Origin: Peribacillus sp. Bi96
GTDB taxonomy: Bacteria; Bacillota; Bacilli; Bacillales; DSM-1321
Length of the DNA: 64,000 nucleotides
Direction of reading: 5' to 3'
NCBI RefSeq assembly: GCF_918698115.1
Contig: NZ_CAKKLV010000008.1
Coordinates: 62,001-126,000 of the forward strand
The position numbers were made by a program, and so were the translations under genes. Shown here in pieces: positions 8,791 to 19,088 of this stretch. Position 1 is the first letter of the stretch. Each line of letters starts with the position of its first letter. The notes beneath the pieces are model-generated. The model had not been told where the DNA came from and ran no database searches. It worked only from the letters and a program-made list of their open reading frames with translations.

Positions 8791-9240
8791 TCAGTTAGTA
8801 GATTGAATGAAAAGTTTCATTGCGTGAATTTGTCCAATATGATTCGTTTCGTGCAGGACTGCGAAATTAATGAATTCCCCCACTGTTTCCATTCCTTGGA
8901 AAGGTTGTGCTACTTTTTCCGTCAAGCTCTCTTCTGGAATTTCAAGAAGTCGAACAAGCTGTTCTTGCAACTGTTGCTTTAATACTTCTACGGAAGGTAC
9001 ATCCCCGGTCCATTTGGCTGGTTTTGAACCATATCCGAATAGCTGGCTGTAATTAGCAGGCAAATTACTGTTGGAGTTCAATAAAAATTTTTCCGCTGCA
9101 GTCAGAACATGTCCAAGATGCCAGTGGATCGTATTATTAAAACCTTCAGGCTGCACATCCATAAACTCAGGATTGACTCCCTCGATTTCTCTTAAAAGAC
9201 TTCGGCGCATGACTGTCAGCTGATTTTTTACATAATTCAT
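8791..9240 (-). CDS. DinB-superfamily putative metalloprotein
   Basis: 149-residue four-helix DinB/YfiT-type protein. Three metal-ligand histidines are visible: HWHLGH near residue 46 and HETNHIGQIH near the C-terminus. Members of this superfamily are metal-dependent thiol transferases or of unknown role; the substrate here cannot be told. ATG at 9240 is chosen because AAAGGGGAA precedes it at good spacing; the longer frame begins with a TTG that would lie in that site. Single gene with its own terminator. Confidence 0.78.
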   Translation of the reverse strand: MNYVKNQLTVMRRSLLREIEGVNPEFMDVQPEGFNNTIHWHLGHVLTAAEKFLLNSNSNLPANYSQLFGYGSKPAKWTGDVPSVEVLKQQLQEQLVRLLEIPEESLTEKVAQPFQGMETVGEFINFAVLHETNHIGQIHAMKLFIQSTN

Positions 9241-9398
9241 TATACATTCCCCTTTCAATCTATTATTTAAAAAAAGTATCTCCTGGAATTATAGCAAGGG
9301 CGTTTCAATATTATCAAATTTAAGCCTTTTCAAAAGAGGGACAATTAAGTTTATTTTAAGGGTTGTAATTGTCAGATAATTCATTATAATTAAAGTGA

Positions 9399-9415
9399 TG
9401 TTATGTAATCTTACG
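9399..9415. promoter_or_regulatory. TnrA/GlnR-like nitrogen-control site
   Basis: TGTTA-N7-TTACG matches the TGTNA-N7-TNACA consensus at all but the last base. It lies 130 bases before ureA. A TATAAT at 9452-9457 sits about 45 bases downstream with no good -35, as expected for an activator-dependent promoter; another TATAAT at 9385-9390 with TTGTAA at 9363-9368 lies upstream. Urease in B. subtilis is under TnrA, GlnR and CodY control, which fits. Confidence 0.55.
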
Positions 9416-9548
9416 TAGTTATGTAAATATAATGAGCATATAGAGGCGAATTATAATAACCGTAATTAAATCTGTGTGAGATGCATCTGGACTTAGTGGG
9501 GGGTACCTGGAATATTAGGTGGTTTAGATTGTTAAAAGGAGAGAGGGC

Positions 9549-9851
9549 ATGCGTTTAACAGCAAGGGAACAGGAAAAGTTAATGATTGTAGTGGCGGCAG
9601 ATTTGGCAAGAAGGCGAAAAGATCGCGGCTTGAAATTAAACTATCCGGAATCCATTGCCTTGATTACCTATGAAATTGTGGAAGGGGCAAGGGATGGTAA
9701 ATCAGTTTCGGAATTGATGCAATTTGGAAGGACGATTCTTTCAAGTGAAGATGTAATGGAAGGTATCCCTGAGATTATCCATGATATTCAAGTCGAGGCG
9801 ACGTTTCCGGACGGTACAAAGCTTGTGACTGTTCACGATCCGATTCAGTGA
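9549..9851 (+). CDS. ureA: Urease gamma subunit UreA
   Basis: 100-residue urease gamma subunit with the standard [14 protein letters not shown] opening and [24 protein letters not shown] end. It forms the (alpha beta gamma)3 cytoplasmic enzyme that hydrolyses urea to ammonia and carbamate. AAAGGAGAGAGGGC precedes the ATG. First gene of the ureABCEFGD run. Confidence 0.98.
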   Translation: MRLTAREQEKLMIVVAADLARRRKDRGLKLNYPESIALITYEIVEGARDGKSVSELMQFGRTILSSEDVMEGIPEIIHDIQVEATFPDGTKLVTVHDPIQ

Positions 9852-9867
9852 GGGGGGGGGCGAGGCC

Positions 9868-10182
9868 ATGATACCAGGTGAATATATTTTGAAAAAAGAA
9901 CCAATCGTATGTAACGAAGGTAAGATTTCAACGGTCATAACCGTTATCAACAGGGGAGACCGTCCGATACAGGTTGGCTCACATTTTCACTTTTATGAAG
10001 TGAACCTCGGTTTGGAATTTACTCGTGAGGATGCTTTTGGGAAAAGGTTGAACATTCCTGCTGGTACAGCCGTCCGTTTTGAGCCGGGGGATGCCAAGGA
10101 AATCGAACTGGTTCCATTCAGTGGGATGAGGGAAGTTTATGGATTAAGCAATAAAACGAATGGTCCGCTTGATAGGGAGTGA
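9868..10182 (+). CDS. ureB: Urease beta subunit UreB
   Basis: 104-residue beta subunit, [13 protein letters not shown] start and the conserved [12 protein letters not shown] block. It overlaps nothing but is followed five bases later by ureC. The ribosome site is inside a nine-G homopolymer (9852-9860), a possible slippage-prone tract between ureA and ureB that could vary between strains. Confidence 0.98.
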   Translation: MIPGEYILKKEPIVCNEGKISTVITVINRGDRPIQVGSHFHFYEVNLGLEFTREDAFGKRLNIPAGTAVRFEPGDAKEIELVPFSGMREVYGLSNKTNGPLDRE

Positions 10183-10186
10183 AAAT

Positions 10187-11896
10187 ATGAGTCATGAAAT
10201 GTCACGTAAGCAATATGCCGACATGTTTGGTCCGACAACAGGAGATTTAATTAGATTGGCAGATACCGAGCTTTTCATAGAAGTGGAAAAGGATTTTACC
10301 AAGTACGGAGATGAAGTGAAGTTTGGCGGGGGTAAGGTGATCCGTGATGGTATGGGCCAACATCCGACCGCTTCAAGAGATGAGGTGATGGATCTTGTAT
10401 TCACAAACGCGATCATCATCGATTATACCGGCATTTATAAAGCGGATATTGGCGTGAAGGATGGAAATATCGCAGCGATCGGAAAAGCGGGAAACCCCCT
10501 ATTGATGGATGGGGTGACAATGGTGATAGGGGCCGCTACCGAAATAATTGCAGCTGAAGGAAAGATCGTCACCGCTGGAGGTATTGATGCCCACATCCAT
10601 TTCATTGCCCCGCAGCAAATCGAGACTGCGCTGTCAAGCGGAATCACGACGATGATCGGCGGGGGAACCGGACCTGCAACGGGAACGAACGCCACGACGT
10701 GTACACCGGGTGCTTGGAATATACATAAAATGCTCGAGGCTGCAGATCATTTCCCCATGAACCTCGGTTTTTTAGGCAAAGGCAATTCCTCGGCAAAAGA
10801 ACCGCTTGCTGAGCAGATAGAGGCTGGTGCGATCGGGCTGAAGTTACATGAAGATTGGGGCACGACGGCTGCAGCGATCGATACAAGTTTAATGGTGGCT
10901 GAGGAATACGATGTTCAAGTGGCGATTCATTCAGACACGCTTAATGAAGGTGGTTTCGTCGAGGATACGATCAGAGCGATCGACGGCCGTGTCATTCATA
11001 CCTATCATACTGAGGGAGCGGGCGGGGGGCATGCCCCTGATATCATCAAGGCGGCTAGCTATCCGAATATACTCCCGTCCTCGACGAACCCAACCCGTCC
11101 ATACACCATCAATACGTTGGAAGAGCATTTGGATATGCTGATGGTATGCCATCATTTGGATCCATCCGTTCCGGAAGATATCGCTTTTGCCGATTCCCGG
11201 ATAAGAAAAGAGACGATTGCCGCTGAAGACATTCTGCATGACCTGGGTGTCTTCAGCATGATCAGCTCTGATTCCCAAGCGATGGGGCGTGTAGGGGAAG
11301 TCATACTGCGAACATGGCAGACAGCCGATAAGATGAAAAAGCAGCGTGGGAAAATGATGGAGGAGGCAGGGGAAGGGGACAATTTCCGCGTTAAGCGTTA
11401 TATTGCCAAATATACGATAAATCCTGCAATTACACATGGGATTTCTGAAGTCGTCGGATCTGTGGAAGAAGGGAAATTCGCAGATCTGGTGCTATGGGAT
11501 CCTGCCTTTTTCGGGGTTAAACCGGACATGATCCTAAAAGGGGGCATGATCGCGCACAGTATGATGGGGGATCCAAATGCTTCGATTCCGACGCCTCAAC
11601 CCGTGTTATACCGCCCGATGTTTGCAAGTTTTGGAAAGGCAGTTACGAGTACGTCGATTACGTTCCTATCAAAAGCGTCATATGAAGCGGGAATTCATGA
11701 AGACCTGGGTTTGAAAAAAATAGTGAAGACTGTCTCGAATATTCGCAATCTTACAAAAAAAGATATGAAGTTAAACGGGGAGACCCCCGTCATAGAAGTT
11801 GATCCGCAAACATATGAAGTGACGGTGGATGGGGATTTAATTACGTGTGAGCCTGCGGATATCCTGCCTATGGCGCAACGATACTTTTTATTCTGA
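10187..11896 (+). CDS. ureC: Urease alpha subunit UreC (catalytic)
   Basis: 569-residue catalytic subunit. The di-nickel site is complete: HIH at residues 136-138, carbamylated lysine K219 in [10 protein letters not shown]221, H248, H274 and D362, with the flap C321-H322 in CHHLDPS. I use the ATG at 10187 (GGGAG site, normal 569-residue length) instead of the earlier in-frame start at 10160, which would overlap ureB. Needs UreD-E-F-G for nickel insertion, all encoded downstream. Confidence 0.98.
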   Translation: MSHEMSRKQYADMFGPTTGDLIRLADTELFIEVEKDFTKYGDEVKFGGGKVIRDGMGQHPTASRDEVMDLVFTNAIIIDYTGIYKADIGVKDGNIAAIGKAGNPLLMDGVTMVIGAATEIIAAEGKIVTAGGIDAHIHFIAPQQIETALSSGITTMIGGGTGPATGTNATTCTPGAWNIHKMLEAADHFPMNLGFLGKGNSSAKEPLAEQIEAGAIGLKLHEDWGTTAAAIDTSLMVAEEYDVQVAIHSDTLNEGGFVEDTIRAIDGRVIHTYHTEGAGGGHAPDIIKAASYPNILPSSTNPTRPYTINTLEEHLDMLMVCHHLDPSVPEDIAFADSRIRKETIAAEDILHDLGVFSMISSDSQAMGRVGEVILRTWQTADKMKKQRGKMMEEAGEGDNFRVKRYIAKYTINPAITHGISEVVGSVEEGKFADLVLWDPAFFGVKPDMILKGGMIAHSMMGDPNASIPTPQPVLYRPMFASFGKAVTSTSITFLSKASYEAGIHEDLGLKKIVKTVSNIRNLTKKDMKLNGETPVIEVDPQTYEVTVDGDLITCEPADILPMAQRYFLF

Positions 11897-11905
11897 GGTG
11901 ATAGC

Positions 11906-12352
11906 ATGATAGTTGAAGAGATTTTGGGGAATATAGAGTTTGTTGAAAAAAAGGCAAAACATATGGAAAAGGTTTATCTGGAAAGCGATGCATTAAGAAA
12001 ACGGATTCTAAGGGTTAAAACGGATCATGGCAATGAAATTGGGATACGCCTTAAAGAAAATAAGGGTTTGATGGATGGAGACATCCTTTATATGGATGAT
12101 AAAAATATGATTGTGATCCAAACGCTAGATGACGATATTTTAACGATCTCGCCTACGACTCTAGGGCAGATGGGTGATATAGCGCATCAATTGGGAAATC
12201 GCCACTTACCAGCCCAATTCGATGGTGATGAAATGCTTGTTCAATATGATTATTTAGTTGAAGAGCTTTTGATGGAACTGGAAATACCGTTTCGCCGTGA
12301 AAAGAGAAAGGTGAAGCAGGCATTCCGCCATATCGGCCATTCACATGATTGA
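11906..12352 (+). CDS. ureE: Urease nickel metallochaperone UreE
   Basis: 148-residue UreE with the N-terminal domain and a metal-binding C-terminal domain. The C-terminus ends in a short HIGHSHD tail instead of the long poly-His tail of enterobacterial UreE. It delivers Ni(II) to the UreDFG-apo-urease complex. Stop overlaps the ureF start by eight bases. Confidence 0.95.
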   Translation: MIVEEILGNIEFVEKKAKHMEKVYLESDALRKRILRVKTDHGNEIGIRLKENKGLMDGDILYMDDKNMIVIQTLDDDILTISPTTLGQMGDIAHQLGNRHLPAQFDGDEMLVQYDYLVEELLMELEIPFRREKRKVKQAFRHIGHSHD

Positions 12353-13031
12353 ACGTTTGTTTCCGTTGATCCAGCTTTGTGATTCCAATTTTCCATCTGG
12401 GTCGTTCTCCCATTCATTCGGGATGGAAACTTACATTCAAGAGGGGAAGATTCATGATGCAGCTTCATTAAAGGAGTTTTTGAAGGTATACATTTCAAAA
12501 TCATTAACCTATACAGATGGACTGGGCTGTCGACTTGCTTATGAATTCATAAAAAGTCATAGGGCTGAAAGCGTATGGGATTTGGATGAGTTGCTTTATG
12601 CTGCATGTTCCGCCCGGGAATCCAGAGAAGCTTCCAAAAGAATTGGGCAGCAGATGGCTAAACTATGCTCGAATTTATATCCATCTGAAGAATTATCGGC
12701 ATACTTGAAGAAAATCCATGGAAAACAATGCTATGGACATCCGGCCATTGTATTTGCGCTTGTTTGTACCGAACTGAATCTTTCTGTGGAAATGGCCATT
12801 CATGCCTGCTTGTATGCAGCCGTTTCCTCACTAATCCAAAATGCAGTAAGGGGAATCCCTTTGGGTCAGACAGCGGGACAATCCTTGTTGTTATGGACGC
12901 ATGAGGAAATCCAGACTGCCGTAGGATTTATTAAAGGACTTCCGGAGGATGAACTCGGGAGGACATTGCCGGGGTTGGAAATCGCGCAAATGAGGCATGA
13001 ACAATTACATGTAAGACTATTTATGAGTTAA
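12345..13031 (+). CDS. ureF: Urease accessory protein UreF
   Basis: 228-residue all-helical Ure[21 protein letters not shown] near the N-terminus is the family signature. It acts with UreD as a GTPase-regulating adaptor between UreG and apo-urease. Overlaps ureE, so translation is coupled. Confidence 0.95.
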   Translation: MIERLFPLIQLCDSNFPSGSFSHSFGMETYIQEGKIHDAASLKEFLKVYISKSLTYTDGLGCRLAYEFIKSHRAESVWDLDELLYAACSARESREASKRIGQQMAKLCSNLYPSEELSAYLKKIHGKQCYGHPAIVFALVCTELNLSVEMAIHACLYAAVSSLIQNAVRGIPLGQTAGQSLLLWTHEEIQTAVGFIKGLPEDELGRTLPGLEIAQMRHEQLHVRLFMS

Positions 13032-13081
13032 CTAGAAAAGAGGTGAAAGGTTTGCTTCCTATGGAGGTAAATCGTTTATAG

Positions 13082-13699
13082 ATGAAACAAGTTGTGAAAA
13101 TTGGTGTAGGCGGACCGGTTGGTGCTGGAAAAACGATGCTTGTCGAGAAGTTGACGCGGGTAATGAAAAATGACTTCAGCATGGCAGTCGTAACGAATGA
13201 TATATATACAAAGGAAGATGCGTTGTTTTTAATGAAAAATGGTGTACTTCCTGAAAATCGGATTATTGGTGTGGAAACCGGCGGCTGTCCGCATACAGCG
13301 ATACGTGAGGACGCTTCGATGAATTTTGCGGCCATTGATGAATTGATGGAACTCCATCCGGAACTGGATTTGATTTTTGTGGAAAGCGGCGGTGATAATT
13401 TGGCTGCCACCTTCAGTCCTGAACTCGTTGACTTTTCAATCTATATCATTGATGTTGCACAAGGGGAGAAAATCCCCCGAAAAGGTGGCCAGGGAATGAT
13501 TAAATCGGATTTATTCATCATTAATAAGACGGACTTGGCCCCTTATGTAGGAGCAAGCCTGGAAGTGATGAAACGGGATACATTAAGGACAAGAGGGGAC
13601 AAACCTTTCTTTTTTACTAATTTAAAAGACGAAAAGGGATTGATTGATGTCGTGAACTGGATAAAGTCAGAGGCGTTTTTTGTAGGTCTTCAGCAGTGA
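13082..13699 (+). CDS. ureG: Urease accessory GTPase UreG
   Basis: 205-residue SIMIBI-class GTPase. P-loop GPVGAGKT at residues 11-18, the [13 protein letters not shown] metal-binding CPH motif in the middle, and NKTDLA for guanine specificity. It powers nickel transfer to urease. TGGAGG lies 13 bases before the ATG. Its TGA overlaps the GTG start of ureD. Confidence 0.97.
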   Translation: MKQVVKIGVGGPVGAGKTMLVEKLTRVMKNDFSMAVVTNDIYTKEDALFLMKNGVLPENRIIGVETGGCPHTAIREDASMNFAAIDELMELHPELDLIFVESGGDNLAATFSPELVDFSIYIIDVAQGEKIPRKGGQGMIKSDLFIINKTDLAPYVGASLEVMKRDTLRTRGDKPFFFTNLKDEKGLIDVVNWIKSEAFFVGLQQ

Positions 13700-14511
13700 G
13701 TTGGACAGGCAGCATCCGCTTAAGGGCGATACTGAAAAATGAACGTACAATAGTGAAGGATAGTTATTCCGACGGGGCATTCAAGTTGTCCCGTCCAGTG
13801 TTTCTTGATGAACTTGCACCCACTTATTTTCTCATTCATGTTGGGGGCGGATATGTCGGTGGTGACAAGTACCATCAGCTTTTTTGTTTGGAAGAAGGAT
13901 CTACAATGACCTTGACAACACAGTCGGCGACAAAGGTATACAAAACGATGGGCGAGCCGGCAAGGCAGGAAACCGATATGGTATTAAAAAAGGGGAGTTT
14001 CTTAACCTATGTGCAGGACCCCATAATTGCTTATGAGTCAGCTCGATATATTCAGGATACGACGATACATATGGACAGCGGAGCAGGGGTGCTGCTGACG
14101 GATATTTTTACACCGGGCTGGTCAAAGAGTAAGACAGAATTTACATATGATTGGATCCGCTCCAAAATGAACGTGTTCCTTGATGGGAAAAGACTGATCA
14201 TGGACAACTTGCTTCTGAATCCTTCCGACGAGATGGACTCTGTTCTACTATTGGAGGGATATAGCCATTTCGGCTCATTATTATTGATACATGAAGGGGT
14301 GGATGGGGAAATCATGGCCGAACTCGATGAAATGCTTTCCCCGTTAAGATGCAATGTTAGAATAGGTTATTCCCGGCTGCCAATACGCGGTTTGATGCTG
14401 CGGGTATTGGCCAATCAAACCCAGCAGATTGAAAAAGTATTTTCTGTTTGTGAGGAACTCTTCCGAAGGAGGGTCCTGCGCGAGGATGCCATTTTTTATC
14501 GTAAATATTAG
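13696..14511 (+). CDS. ureD: Urease accessory protein UreD
   Basis: 271-residue UreD (called UreH in some species), a beta-rich scaffold that docks UreF/UreG to apo-urease. The [19 protein letters not shown] block and TQSATKVY are typical. GTG start inside the ureG stop (GTGA), a tight coupled pair. Gene order ureABCEFGD is the common Bacillaceae one. Confidence 0.95.
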   Translation: MSWTGSIRLRAILKNERTIVKDSYSDGAFKLSRPVFLDELAPTYFLIHVGGGYVGGDKYHQLFCLEEGSTMTLTTQSATKVYKTMGEPARQETDMVLKKGSFLTYVQDPIIAYESARYIQDTTIHMDSGAGVLLTDIFTPGWSKSKTEFTYDWIRSKMNVFLDGKRLIMDNLLLNPSDEMDSVLLLEGYSHFGSLLLIHEGVDGEIMAELDEMLSPLRCNVRIGYSRLPIRGLMLRVLANQTQQIEKVFSVCEELFRRRVLREDAIFYRKY

Positions 14512-14531
14512 AAAAGAGGGGGTTCATGGAA

Positions 14532-15167
14532 ATGAATATATTGTTGGTTTTAGCGTTTGGATTTGTATTAGGGATCAAGCATGCCCTTGAACCCGATCAT
14601 ATCATTGCCGTTTCTACAATTGCGAGCCAAAGCAAGAAAATATGGAAATCATCACTTGCGGGCGTATTTTGGGGAATTGGCCACACACTTACTTTATTGG
14701 TGTTCGGTGTCATCCTGATCCTTTTGAAAAATGAAATTCCGCAAGCCTGGGCAATGTCATTGGAATTTCTTGTGGGAATCATGTTGGTATATTTAGGTGT
14801 CACGACGATTTTTTCTTGGAATAATACGCAACATGATCATACAGGGCGGGCTACCTATCTGAAATCCATGTTTGTAGGAATTGTCCACGGACTTGCCGGC
14901 AGTGCCGCAATGGTCCTTCTTACAATGGGTACGATAGATGCAGCGTGGCAGGGCGCGATCTACATTATCATATTTGGTGTTGGTACATGCATAGGCATGC
15001 TTCTGTTCACGACGATTTTAAGCATCCCCTTTGTCACAAGTACTTTTTCTAAAAAAGTGAATCGTTCACTTATCCGGTTGACAGGTGTGATAAGCATGGT
15101 TTTCGGAATCTATTATATGTACAATTTGGGTATCAATGAGAAACTATTTTCAGTTTGGTTTAGTTGA
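14532..15167 (+). CDS. ureH: UreH-type nickel permease
   Basis: 211 residues, about six membrane segments. HALEPDH in the first helix and GIGHT in the second match the HX4DH nickel-permease signature of NiCoT/UreH proteins. It likely imports Ni2+ for the urease encoded just upstream, 20 bases away. The ATG at 14532 has the better AGGGGG spacing; the one at 14526 is only three bases from it. A terminator follows and closes the operon. Confidence 0.88.
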   Translation: MNILLVLAFGFVLGIKHALEPDHIIAVSTIASQSKKIWKSSLAGVFWGIGHTLTLLVFGVILILLKNEIPQAWAMSLEFLVGIMLVYLGVTTIFSWNNTQHDHTGRATYLKSMFVGIVHGLAGSAAMVLLTMGTIDAAWQGAIYIIIFGVGTCIGMLLFTTILSIPFVTSTFSKKVNRSLIRLTGVISMVFGIYYMYNLGINEKLFSVWFS

Positions 15168-15204
15168 ATCCAGGCTGAATGCACAAGGGATATGGAATCA
15201 TGGA

Positions 15205-15235
15205 CTTTCAAGTCAAAGGCTTGAGGGTTTTTTTT
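15205..15235 (+). terminator. Intrinsic terminator of urease operon
   Basis: Stem CTTTCAAG / CTTGAGGG then eight Ts. Confidence 0.8.
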
Positions 15236-15360
15236 GTTGCTAAAACGATTTTGCGATTTTCTTAATAATAAATAAACAATCCTATTACTCATTTAAGTTG
15301 ACTAGTATAATGAAATAAATTGGATAATTAATCCATCCAGGTATAAGGAGATGACATGTA

Positions 15361-15756
15361 TTGAAAAGGAAATCATTTCTACTAGCACTTTTCCTATTAT
15401 CAATATCGTTAACTGCAGGTTGTTCAACTAAGCAAGAACATATCTCCATTCAAAAATATATAGGTAAAACCTATATATTCGAAGCATATAAAGAAAAGAT
15501 AGAAGTTGAAAGAACAGAAAAAACAAAAGAAATAATAGAGAAGGCTGATTGGACCGAATTCAAGTGGGAGAAGGGCCGTCCCAAGGCGGATTTCATCTTT
15601 TATTTTAATGATGATAAAAATGAAGGTAAAATAGCCGTTTATTATGTTTGGGTTAATCCCGATAATCATTTGGTTGAATTGACGCGCGATGAACATAACC
15701 GGTATGTACAGTTAAACAGAAAGGATTCTGAAACTTTATTAAGACTGCTGCATTAA
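15361..15756 (+). CDS. Small lipoprotein of unknown function
   Basis: 131 residues with a lipoprotein signal peptide: basic MKRK start, hydrophobic stretch and lipobox LTAGC at about residue 21. The mature part is charged (EKIEVERTEKTKE) and soluble-looking. TTG start preceded by AAGGAGATG at 11 bases. Anchored outside the membrane by inference. No recognised domain; it stands alone between the urease operon and a HIT gene. Confidence 0.7.
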   Translation: MKRKSFLLALFLLSISLTAGCSTKQEHISIQKYIGKTYIFEAYKEKIEVERTEKTKEIIEKADWTEFKWEKGRPKADFIFYFNDDKNEGKIAVYYVWVNPDNHLVELTRDEHNRYVQLNRKDSETLLRLLH

Positions 15757-15898
15757 TGAAAAGGAGAAGATCCGTACTTTCAAAATTCCAGACAAGCATC
15801 TTTTTATTGTATTTAGAACTCTCATGTGCCCGAATATCAACAGAGTTAGAGTTATTTAACGTAGCCGGCTTTTTAAGGTGTAATCTTTAGGGGGACTT

Positions 15899-16384
15899 AT
15901 GAGGGAAATTACTTTATCTAATGGAAAAACGGTGGAAGTTGAATGTTTAAGCTGTGCTTTGACAAGTGGGGAAGTAGAAGTCGAGGGTGGTGTAATAGTC
16001 GAATCTGAATATTTTCATGCTCACCAAGACGTCGCATATCCCATTGTAGGTTTAGTTATTTTAGCATCTAAACGACATATTAAGTGCTTTGATGAACTAA
16101 ATGAACCAGAAAAGATTGATTACATAAACTTATTATCCAAGATTAGAAAAGCTCAAAGGGAAATATTGGGGATAAAACATGTTTATTATTTTTACAATGA
16201 GGATACTACCCACCATTTTCATATTTGGATGGTTCCTCGATATGAATGGATGTACGAGTTTGGACGTTCGGTGGAATCAGTTAGACCGGTTTTGCTGCAT
16301 GCAAGAAACAGATTGAATGATGTTGAAAATGTAAAAAGTGTAATGGATGGTATCGAGGCATTAAAAAAAGAACTAAACCCTTAA
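15899..16384 (+). CDS. HIT-family hydrolase (Ap4A type)
   Basis: 161-residue HIT-domain protein. The HHFHIWMVPR stretch provides the histidine triad; the family hydrolyses diadenosine polyphosphates or nucleoside phosphoramidates. It is longer and distinct from the 140-residue hit gene at 50.4 kb. ATG preceded by TAGGGGGA. The 142 bases upstream of it hold no gene. Confidence 0.75.
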   Translation: MREITLSNGKTVEVECLSCALTSGEVEVEGGVIVESEYFHAHQDVAYPIVGLVILASKRHIKCFDELNEPEKIDYINLLSKIRKAQREILGIKHVYYFYNEDTTHHFHIWMVPRYEWMYEFGRSVESVRPVLLHARNRLNDVENVKSVMDGIEALKKELNP

Positions 16385-16459
16385 TCCTTCCTGTTCCAAA
16401 GATGTGTGATTTCCCATAAAAAAATCTATATGAAAGTTTGATAACACCTTATTTAAAAA

Positions 16460-16495
16460 AGGAGAAAGAAACCGGACTTTCATACAGCAGTCCGG
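16460..16495 (-). terminator. Intrinsic terminator of DDAH-like gene
   Basis: On the minus strand, stem CCGGACT / AGTCCGG followed by a T/C-rich tract ending in six Ts. Confidence 0.7.
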
Positions 16496-16514
16496 TGAAA
16501 TCTTCCCTTCAGCT

Positions 16515-17393
16515 CTAGGCTAGTCCAGTCGTTTTAGTCTTTGTCCTCAATAAAGGCATGGTGCAACAACGGAACGAGCCTCCGGACTTGATGATTTCGC
16601 TTATATCGACTTCAATGATTTCATATCCACGTTCACGAAGTTGGCGATTTACTTGTTCATTACATGGGAGACTGAATAATTTTTTATTTCCAATGGAAAG
16701 CACGTTGGTTCCTAATGTGAATTGTTCTTCTTTAGTCACTTCAATGACCTCATAACGAGAAGATAATAAATCCAACTCTTTTTTTGTAAAGGACTCTGGA
16801 AAAATAAGCGCTTCTGTTGGCGATATAACATTGAAAACGCAGTCTAAATGAAGGAATTTTTCAATGAAAGGAACCGCAATGATATCGTATTCAGGTAATA
16901 ACGTTTGGAGATGCTTGATGGATGGTTCATCCGTTCTATTACTGATTCCGATATAGATGGTTTTACCATCAATGATGACATCCCCGCCCTCTATATGATT
17001 TTTTTGGAGGTTGAAAAATGGGATATCATTCGTTTCGAGCCAAGATTTCAATATAAGTTCTTCACCCTGCCGGATATCTGTAGCCATCTCAGCGACATAT
17101 ACGGTATTGCCAAGAGTGAAACCGATATCTCTAGTAAAGACTTGTTCTGGATATGTAGATTGAGGCGGTAGTTTAATGACTTCAATGCCTTCATGTTCAA
17201 GTGCTTTTGTAAAGCGGGCGTGTTGCTCCAAGGCAAGTGCTTGATCGATGTTCTCTTCCTTAAACTCTTTTTGTGTTTCGTTAATGATATCGCGAATCTC
17301 CATATAACGAGGTTCGCAGACGATCACCCGTGATAGCTTTGAATATTCACTCGAACAATAAGCCTCTAGTTCATCGTTTATCTGGTTTACCAT
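16515..17393 (-). CDS. DDAH/arginine deiminase-superfamily amidinohydrolase
   Basis: 292-residue guanidino-modifying enzyme. FTRDIGF carries the substrate-binding Asp, LHLDCVF the catalytic His (about 180) and the C-terminal SFRCCTMPL the nucleophilic Cys. The family includes dimethylarginine dimethylaminohydrolase, agmatine/arginine deiminases and the B. subtilis YkgA protein, to which it looks closest. The exact guanidine substrate cannot be told from sequence. Start codon is the ATG at 17393 with a GGGAG site. Confidence 0.8.
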   Translation of the reverse strand: MVNQINDELEAYCSSEYSKLSRVIVCEPRYMEIRDIINETQKEFKEENIDQALALEQHARFTKALEHEGIEVIKLPPQSTYPEQVFTRDIGFTLGNTVYVAEMATDIRQGEELILKSWLETNDIPFFNLQKNHIEGGDVIIDGKTIYIGISNRTDEPSIKHLQTLLPEYDIIAVPFIEKFLHLDCVFNVISPTEALIFPESFTKKELDLLSSRYEVIEVTKEEQFTLGTNVLSIGNKKLFSLPCNEQVNRQLRERGYEIIEVDISEIIKSGGSFRCCTMPLLRTKTKTTGLA

Positions 17394-17633
17394 ACATGAG
17401 CTCCCTCTAAATATTATTGTATCTTTACTATTACCTCTTTTTTCTAGAAAGAAACATAAAAAATTGCACGTTTAAAAAGAATGGTCTTGTTAATCTTCAT
17501 TTAACTGTCGGATGCAAGAAAGTTTGATTGAGCTCCCCTTTCTTATGTGAAAATATCTATAATATAAAGCTGGATTCAAAATAATTGTAAAACGTTCCTA
17601 GGGAAAAAGGATTATTTTTTTTCTGGTCGAATA

Positions 17634-17653
17634 TATAATGAAGACGTTTTCAT
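17634..17653. promoter_or_regulatory. Catabolite (cre-like) site over -10 region
   Basis: TATAAT at 17634-17639 is followed and overlapped by a near-palindrome, 17638-17653 (ATGAAGACGTTTTCAT), that matches the CcpA cre consensus with one mismatch. A CcpA site over the transcription start would repress the acyl-CoA ligase gene on glucose. No good -35 box seen. Confidence 0.5.
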
Positions 17654-17671
17654 TATAAGGGGGAGATTGTA

Positions 17672-18631
17672 ATGATGGATACTCCATTGATCATGACTCA
17701 AATCATTGAGAGAGCTGAAAAATATTTTCCGAAGAAAGAGGTAGTTTCGCGTACGGATGGTGGTATTCACACTTTTACATATGCCGAGATTGCTGAGCGT
17801 ACAAGAAGGCTAACAAGCAATCTTGAAAAATTCGGTATTAAAACAGGTGACCGTATTGGAACACTTGCCTGGAACCATCATCGGCATTTAGAAGCCTATT
17901 TTGCGATTCCTTGTCATGGTGCTGTCCTACATACGATTAATATGCGTCTGTCCCCACAACATGTCTCTTATATCGTCAATAGTGCGGAAGATCGATTATT
18001 ACTGATAGATCCCGATGTCATCCCCCTGCTGGAATCGATTAAAGATGAGTTAACGACGGTGGAAGGATATATTATAATGACGGATAAAGAGGAGCTGCCT
18101 GAAACGTCCCTTTCACCTATTTATCATTATGAAAAATTATTAGCGGAAGGGAATCCAAAACAGCCATTCATCCAAGAATTAGATGAAAATGCTCCAGCTG
18201 GCATATGTTATACTTCCGCCACGACCGGCAATCCAAAAGGTGTGGTTTACTCACACCGCGGGATTTTGCTGCATGCGATTGCACTGGGGCTTGCCGATTC
18301 TACGGCAGTAAGCGAACGGGATGTGGCACTTCCAGTCGTGCCAATGTTCCATGTAAATGCTTGGGGCATGCCTTTTGCCAGCGTTTGGTTTGGAACTAAA
18401 ATGGTTTTGCCGGGACCCTATTTCACCCCGAAAATTTTGGCCGAGCTTATTGAAACGGAGAAGGTCACAATTGCAGCAGGAGTCCCGACGATTTGGCTGG
18501 GATTATTGAAGGAGCTGGAAGAAGGCAGCTATGATACGAGCAGCATTCGCGCTGTTTTATGCGGAGGGTCGGCTGCTCCAAAAAGCATGATTAAAACGTT
18601 TGAACAAAAGTATGGGATTCCATTCCTTCAT
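17672..18631 (+). pseudogene. Acyl-CoA ligase, 5' part (interrupted)
   Basis: First 320 codons of an AMP-forming acyl-CoA synthetase (ANL superfamily), with the ATP-binding loop CYTSATTGNPKG at residues 179-190 and the VVPMFHVNAWG substrate segment. At codon 320 (His of the expected HAYGMTETSP motif) the sequence switches to the integrated element, which adds 13 foreign residues before a stop at 18671. The 3' part resumes at 32185 in frame; together they make 538 codons, the normal length. As it stands the enzyme lacks the adenylation hinge and C-terminal domain and should be inactive. Confidence 0.9.
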
Positions 18632-18638
18632 ACATATG
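18629..18638 (+). other. Left attachment junction (attL)
   Basis: Host codons end at CAT (18629-18631). The ten bases CATACATATG here and CATGCCTATG at 32182-32191 agree at eight positions. CAT is the only run that is both shared and compatible with an uninterrupted HAYG motif in the parent gene, so crossover probably lies within it; TATG is the alternative. Confidence 0.7.
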
Positions 18639-18663
18639 TTTCTTATTACAGAAAAAAGTATAC

Positions 18664-18983
18664 AGCAAAATAGCCCCAATTGGCAAGATATTAAATGAGC
18701 TTTGGAAAGCAATAAAAGTTAATCCAAAAATAAATAAGATTAGTATTCAAGTCTGTGAGCTAATGCTTAGAGATTTTTTGTTGTTTCTTCATTAAAAAAG
18801 GGTTGTTATTTTGATTATACTTTTGAGACAGTTGTAGGAGGACTACAGAATGAGCAGGTTAAGAACAAAGTAACTTATGCAATTGAGCTGTACAATACAA
18901 GACAGTATACTGTTAAGGGGATTACTGATATTACAGGGATAAGTAAGGCTACATAATATAGAAAGATTAAGGAGCAGGTATGA
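18664..18983 (+). pseudogene. Relic of a resolvase-like gene
   Basis: Frame 18782-18950 reads QNEQVKNKVTYAIELYNT, RQYTVKGITDITGISKAT, then a TAA where a Leu codon is expected, then YRKIKEQV and a TGA. This is the helix-turn-helix tail typical of small serine resolvases. Upstream another open piece (ILNELWKAIKVNPKINKIS) is in a different frame. No intact start or catalytic domain, so it is a dead remnant next to the left attachment site. Confidence 0.5.
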
Positions 18984-19088
18984 CAGCCTAGCTCTTTATT
19001 TATTGTATAATACTGTTGGAAAAAAGAGGATTTGGTTAATTTTTGTAGAATAATTTATAGATTGTACTGTAGTTATAAAGGTGGTGTG

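Noticed and set aside
10931..11437. 168-codon antisense frame in ureC
   Set aside because: Shadow of the catalytic urease subunit, whose reading frame and motifs are beyond doubt.
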